From: Blepharisma stoltei
Taxonomy: Eukaryota > Ciliophora > Heterotrichea > Heterotrichida > Blepharismidae
Direction: 5' to 3'
NCBI GenBank assembly: GCA_914767885.1
Contig: CAJZBQ010000017.1
Location: 434,001-498,000 of the forward strand
DNA: 64,000 bases
In this document: positions 57,301 to 64,000 of the stretch, piece after piece
Layout: each line of letters begins with the position of its first letter
Position numbering within the stretch: the first letter of the stretch is position 1
Notes under the pieces: generated by a model
What the model was told of the DNA's origin: nothing
Database searches by the model: none
Seen by the model: only the letters and a program-made list of their open reading frames with translations
Made by a program: the position numbers and the translations under genes

Positions 57301-60300
57301 ATTTTTAATACTTTCTAGAAAACCGCCATATAGTTCATATCCTTCTAAATTTTTATATTTTTCGCAAAGGCTTTTGAAGTCTTCGCTAAATCCTTTCATT
57401 CATAAATATAGAAATTTCCCATAGATGGCGCTGTTTGCCCTTGATTTGCCCATGAGAAAAATTTTTTGGTTTGACCAAACCATATGGACTGGTCGAACCA
57501 AAAATGTCCCCAGTGGGCAAATCAAAGGCAAACAGCGCCATCTATGGGAAATTTCTATAAATTTTTAATATGGAAATGCATCTTAAATGTAAATTATATA
57601 TAAATTTTATAATAAAATATTTTAAAGTTGTGAATTCTTATATAGAACAAATAACATTTAATTATTTCATTGCTAATAGAAAAATAATAAAAAATGTTGT
57701 TTTCTAAAAGTATATGAATTTTATCATTGTCTATACATTTTGAGGTAAGACTAATAATATAGTTTGCAGTCCTATTAGCTAAATTGACAATTTTATGAAT
57801 CCTTGGAGCCTTCAGAGAAATTTCTATTTGAAGTTCTATAAGAGTATAACAAAGTTCTTCATCTTGATTTCTAATCCTACTGTATTCTTTTAAAAATTCT
57901 AACTCCCCTATCCTTGATCGAACGATTGACTGTAAAAATTCCTAAAAATTGGGAAAATTAACCCCATCCTTGATCGAACGATTTCCATATTATGCAAATT
58001 TTTATGTATATAAAAAATATATTAGCTAACTTGAGAAGATGTGCCTAATGAAGTTGTTGTCAGAGGCTTTGAGATGACAGAAAGCTACAGAATCAACCAT
58101 CCGAAGTGCTTTAGTCGTCAATCTGGACTTAAAAACTCAATAATCTAAAAAATAGAGATTCTTTAAAATTAAAATTTTTAATTCAATAAGGAACAAATTA
58201 AAATTTATACAATTTAAAGAAGTAACCAAAAAAGTAAATTATTAAAAATTGGTATTCTTATAAAAATGATTCAAATTTTTTGTTGTAAAAATAGTTATTA
58301 AATACTCTTAACCCTCTTATTTAAAAGTATATAAAAATATATTTTTTATTTTATATATAATTTTTTTGCCCCAAAAACATTTTTTTTAACCCCCATCCTT
58401 GATCGAACGATGGCGAGCCATCGTTCGATCAAGGATGGGGGAGTAAATAATTTGTTTCAGGAAAAGACTTGCATTTTCTTTTAATTAACCATGTAAAAAG
58501 TCTTCATTCCTGTATTTCTCCTTCAAATGAAGATTTTGCATTAGCGATTTTTGACAGCTTTACCCTTGCCAATCTCTCATTTTTAACTATTGTAATGCAA
58601 TAGCTAAATTCCCATATCACAAAAAGCTTATCCTTTTGAAATTGATTTGCTTTTCAATAAACTTTGAATAAATCAAGTACTCAAAGCTTATCCTCGTAGT
58701 CTTTATCAATTAATAAGTGTCTGAATTTTCTTTCAAATTCATACTGATTACTTGGATAGTCTGTGCTGTCTTTCAGTCTTGTGTAATTTCTCCTAACTAA
58801 CCGAGCCATCAATAGAAATACTATGGGCTGAAGACACAGGGTAAATACTACAATAATTAAAGCATCATCTAGAATCTCTCCAAATATAAAAACCAAAATC
58901 ATAGTAGAAATCGACCCCATTTTGCAAGCCTCGATTATGTTTTCGAAAATATTAAAATATTGTAAAACTGTTACTGATTTATAGCTCAAAAAAAGTGCGT
59001 AAGACAGCAAAATTGCTTGATGAACAATAACATTTGAATCGCCAAAAGAAACAAATAGAACGCAAGTAAAAGTATAAAAAATTCGCTTTTGTAGGTCCAA
59101 AAGAGAAAAAGACCTTGATTTTAGATTTTTTTCTGAGTGGGAATGCTGAATATCGCAAGAAAAATATTCAGAGCATACATTAATTGGAATCATTAGCTTA
59201 ACTTATAGAAAAGCTAGCTTGAAATTCCTAAAGGACGACCTCCACCCTTAACACTCCTTTTGCTTGCTTGACAGTTAGTACACGACCTTACAAAAAGTGC
59301 TCTTCCCCAGACGAGGGCTTGCACTTGTCCCTTATAGTTGAGGAAGTTGTGTCATTCTGTAGTGTGTCAACAGAGTGCCCACCATTGAAAATTCAAAAGG
59401 GTTGAATTTTCTGGTTGGCTCTCAGTTAAAATGGAAATCCGTAGAAAGGATGTAACTCCTGGTTTCACGTTGTGAAAGCTCTGATTGGCTGGGATTAATG
59501 TCATTGGCTTAGCTGGAAGACCCCTTTTTAACTTCCGGGCATATTTCCCTCTAAGGCAAAAGCTTGATATTGAAGTAAAGCTCGTCATTGGCCAGCTCGA
59601 CATTGCGCTTCACCAAACAAAGAAAAACTGACCATTCCTGAACTCCATCCTCCTTTCCTCGAGATCCCAAACATCCTTTGGGATGCCAGCTACAAAAGTT
59701 AAGAGAGTGAGTTCACCACTCCATATTAATTTATCATTAATTGGAACCAAAATTAATAAGCATAAAATCGAAAGAATAATTCCTATTGTTCCAAAGTCAA
59801 GGATACTTGAAGACAAGCCATCATATTCTTCTATTTCTTGTGTATCAAGCATTGAATACTTCGTTATCATCAGTAAAATCATAGTGCTAGGAATTAAGCA
59901 TACTGTCGTAAGCAGCATTGCAATTTTTTTAGGAAAAATTGATATATAAATAGGTGGATCCTTTTTGATGTAGATATAAAACCCAAAAACAGTAAATGAT
60001 ACCAAGCACATCCCAATCAGTGAAATCGTCCCAAAAAAACAGAAATTCATAATTCCTAAATTCGCACAAATACTGTCGTAGCTTGTTCATCCTATTATTT
60101 TTCAGAAAGTTTTATATGAGCTCCAGCCGTGCACTTTCATTTTTGGGTACCATGCTAGAGAAATTATCTGAAGAGTAAACGTAGCATTGATTAATACTTC
60201 ATATGTGAGCTGAATATTTGGCCTTGTTTTTCTATTGTATTTTACTTTAAAGAGTTGACAGAAAACACCATAAAAGTAATTCTTAAATTTGCTTGAAAAT

Positions 60301-60368
60301 AAGGATTGAGAGAGAAAGACGTGCAGATCTTTGCATTCTTTCTGGAAGGACTTTAAATCATTTGCCAT
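54336..60368 (-). CDS. PAS-containing TmcB-like multi-pass membrane protein, paralog 2
   Basis: Colinear with paralog 1 throughout: basic N-terminus (SLFSSKFKNYFYGVF), multi-pass half, KDKLFVIWEF block, FERKFRHLLIDKDYEDKL, helical segment (LEGYELYGGFLESIKNDHEE), PAS-like part (ILVSCSDDSF..LNEKASRLLKTS; FIPQPFD), SELFPFYIG, then TM helices and a C-terminal pair ending PYLNKQVKQLNRF. Parts to remove: GC-rich 557-bp insert (59190-59746), F2 (57903-58443), a composite insert (57409-57761), F1 (56473-56820), and 15-nt introns 55869-55883 and 55461-55475. About 1400 residues. The ATG at 60366-60368 (MANDLKSFQKEC) is chosen because an upstream in-frame TTG is not a plausible start. Four inserts here against one in paralog 1 show rapid turnover of IES positions. 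Confidence 0.8.
55461..55475 (-). other. 15-nt stopless intron (paralog 2)
   Basis: GTAATTTCTATACAG, A at position 10, at the position homologous to the intron at 50959. It has no stop and a length divisible by three, so retention would add five residues. It is recognised by homology of position. Confidence 0.85.
55869..55883 (-). other. 15-nt intron (paralog 2 only)
   Basis: GTAAGAAAAAATTAG, A at position 10. Splicing gives ..VVLFLVMSSVIVTVGAIL; unspliced there is a TAG. Paralog 1 lacks it. Confidence 0.92.
56473..56820. mobile_element. F1 MITE-like IES in paralog 2
   Basis: Left TCA (56470-56472) then CTCCTCCCCCTCCGTGAG; right GGAGGGGGAG then CCA (56821-56823). Excision gives ..LITGHSELFPFYIG in frame, as in paralog 1. 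The flanking triplets differ and neither is TTA/TAA. Confidence 0.88.
57407..57559. repeat. 153-bp fold-back element with about 45-bp near-perfect arms
   Basis: TATAGAAATTTCCCATAGAT...GCGCTGTTTGCC (from 57407) faces its near-perfect inverse ending GGGAAATTTCTATA (57559). The centre is itself palindromic-like (GGTTTGACCAAACC, then GGTCGAACC). Unrelated to F1-F3 (no CTCCCCC). It forms the low-coordinate end of the composite IES 57409-57761. Confidence 0.93.
57409..57761. other. Composite IES in paralog 2 (fold-back inside or beside an AT-rich IES)
   Basis: Paralog 1 shows that coding should pass from ..NRTANY directly to LWMKGFSEDFKSLCEKYKNLE. Removing the segment between TA at 57407-57408 and TA at 57760-57761 does this in frame. 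About 200 bp is AT-rich; the remaining 153 bp is the fold-back element. Confidence 0.75.
57903..58443. mobile_element. F2 element (541 bp) in paralog 2
   Basis: TAA at 57900-57902 and 58444-58446. Same family as 31392-31960 in opposite orientation: left end has two direct CCTTGATCGAACGA copies, right end an inverted hairpin (GATCGAACGATGGCGAGCC then ATCGTTCGATC). Excision gives ..FPETNYLEFLKEYSRIRNQ in frame. Confidence 0.93.
59190..59746. other. GC-rich 557-bp IES in paralog 2
   Basis: 12-bp direct repeat CATTAATTGGAA at 59178-59189 and 59735-59746 (contains TA). Excision joins ..LCLLILVPIN to VCSEYFSCDI, colinear with paralog 1. The right end resembles part of the insert at 12326-12487. 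An open coding-like stretch lies on the + strand (about 59520-59690). Confidence 0.9.
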
Positions 60369-61117
60369 GGTGTTAATCAATATTAATATTTTTTATATTT
60401 AAGGGTGTCAAAATTATGGCCTAGCCATATGATTCAAGTTAAATGCTGATAAAACAAATAATTTTATTAGCTTAAACTATCCTTTATAATTAAATATTGC
60501 ATCAATCATTTTACTTATGCATTTTTTGAAATACTGTTGTATTATAAGGTGTTGCAGTATGGAAAGCTATTAAATTAAAAGCAATAATATGCCTTTTTGG
60601 TTTTGGGAAAAGGAGTTTTTTTAATGACACGAGAGTTTTTTTTGGAATATTTATAAATTATTTCTTCCAATATTTTTTAAAAGTTATGAACTATAAAGCA
60701 TAGCAAATGACCCTTCTAGAAGCAAACACAAAAGTTTTATGCATATGGAAATTAAAAATTTATTTTAGATTCAAATCCTTTTCTGTTACGATGAATTGTA
60801 ATAAACCCTTTATTATTCATAAACTCTATCGAAAACTGTAAATTTATTTTATAGTTATTACTCTTGATTAGCTTTAATAGTCTGTTTAAGTTAAATTCTG
60901 TGGCATAGTTTAAATTGTCTATAGCTAATTAAGAATAGAATTTTAAACATATTATAACTTTTTAATTATTTGTCTTTTTCCTTAAATATTTTGAAGAAAT
61001 AGAGTAGCATTTAATAGCTCTTAAATCCAGTCTAGATGATTAAAATTAAAAAATAAATATTAATAATTATTATGAAAAATGTTAAAAAAGAGATATTAAT
61101 TATAAAAAAATCCCAAT
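60369..61117. other. Intergenic between paralogs 2 and 3
   Basis: AT-rich; no gene, repeat or element recognised. Confidence 0.6.

Positions 61118-64000
<2,883 letters not shown>

Noticed and set aside
59367-59603. Minus-strand ORF in the 557-bp insert
   Set aside because: Same reasons; it is removed with the IES and shows no domain.

Overview
This window looks like germline (micronuclear) DNA of a heterotrich ciliate, most likely Blepharisma or a close relative. Three observations support this. (1) UGA must be read as Trp: genes are continuous through dozens of in-frame TGA codons, and these fall at conserved Trp positions (for example the dynein motif W-I-I-F-D-G-P-V-D near 42225 and the carboxypeptidase motif before GGPGCSG near 4600). 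UAA and UAG still end genes. (2) Introns are exactly 15 nt, GTAA...AG, with A at position 10 in all seven found. (3) Coding regions are interrupted by AT-rich inserts, often flanked by short direct repeats. Removing them at those repeats usually restores the conserved protein in frame, which is the behaviour of internal eliminated sequences (IESs). Standard-code gene callers would shred these genes. Species and germline status are inferences.

Layout. 1-263: C-terminal end of an N/Q-rich protein. 1677-5094: TRM10 tRNA methyltransferase (-), CFAP20 (+), secreted serine carboxypeptidase (-). 5432-6477: large fold-back element. 6482-8950: EF-hand protein and a coiled-coil protein (+). 9358-10527: small unknown genes. 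10656-15561: complete ABCC-type ABC transporter (-) with four inserts. 15562-17973: gene-poor. 17974-18885: unknown protein (-). 19405-23118: STK32-like AGC kinase, then two tandem PRELI-domain genes (+). 23306-24976: cyclic-nucleotide phosphodiesterase (-). 24977-26957: gene-poor. 26958-29557: SK-type potassium channel (+). 29798-34667: coiled-coil protein (-), C2/coiled-coil protein (+), small single-pass membrane protein (+). 34676-49638: inner-arm-type dynein heavy chain (-) carrying about ten inserts. 49819-64000: three tandem paralogs of a large PAS/TmcB-like multi-pass membrane protein (-), the last running off the window.

Inserts. The commonest is a MITE-like family (F1; about 15 clear copies and several decayed ones) whose ends contain CTCCCCC followed by a CTCCGTGAG-GAACAAAA motif. 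Two further palindromic families (F2, GATCGAACG ends; F3, TTTAAATTGGAACAA ends) share only the outer CTCCCCC and the T-N-A target triplet. A separate class is GC-richer, 160-610 bp, flanked by 5-12 bp direct repeats. There are also short IESs (39-102 bp), nested inserts, fold-back elements, and one 1.5-kb MITE carrying a long (TTA)n tract plus an acidic repeat ORF.

Gene content is typical for a ciliated cell (cilium motility, channel and second-messenger signalling, transport), with no sign of an operon or a defence cluster. The most unusual content is the insert system. Germline IESs and MITEs are, to my knowledge, already known from Blepharisma, so novelty claims here concern specific features and need comparison with that work.
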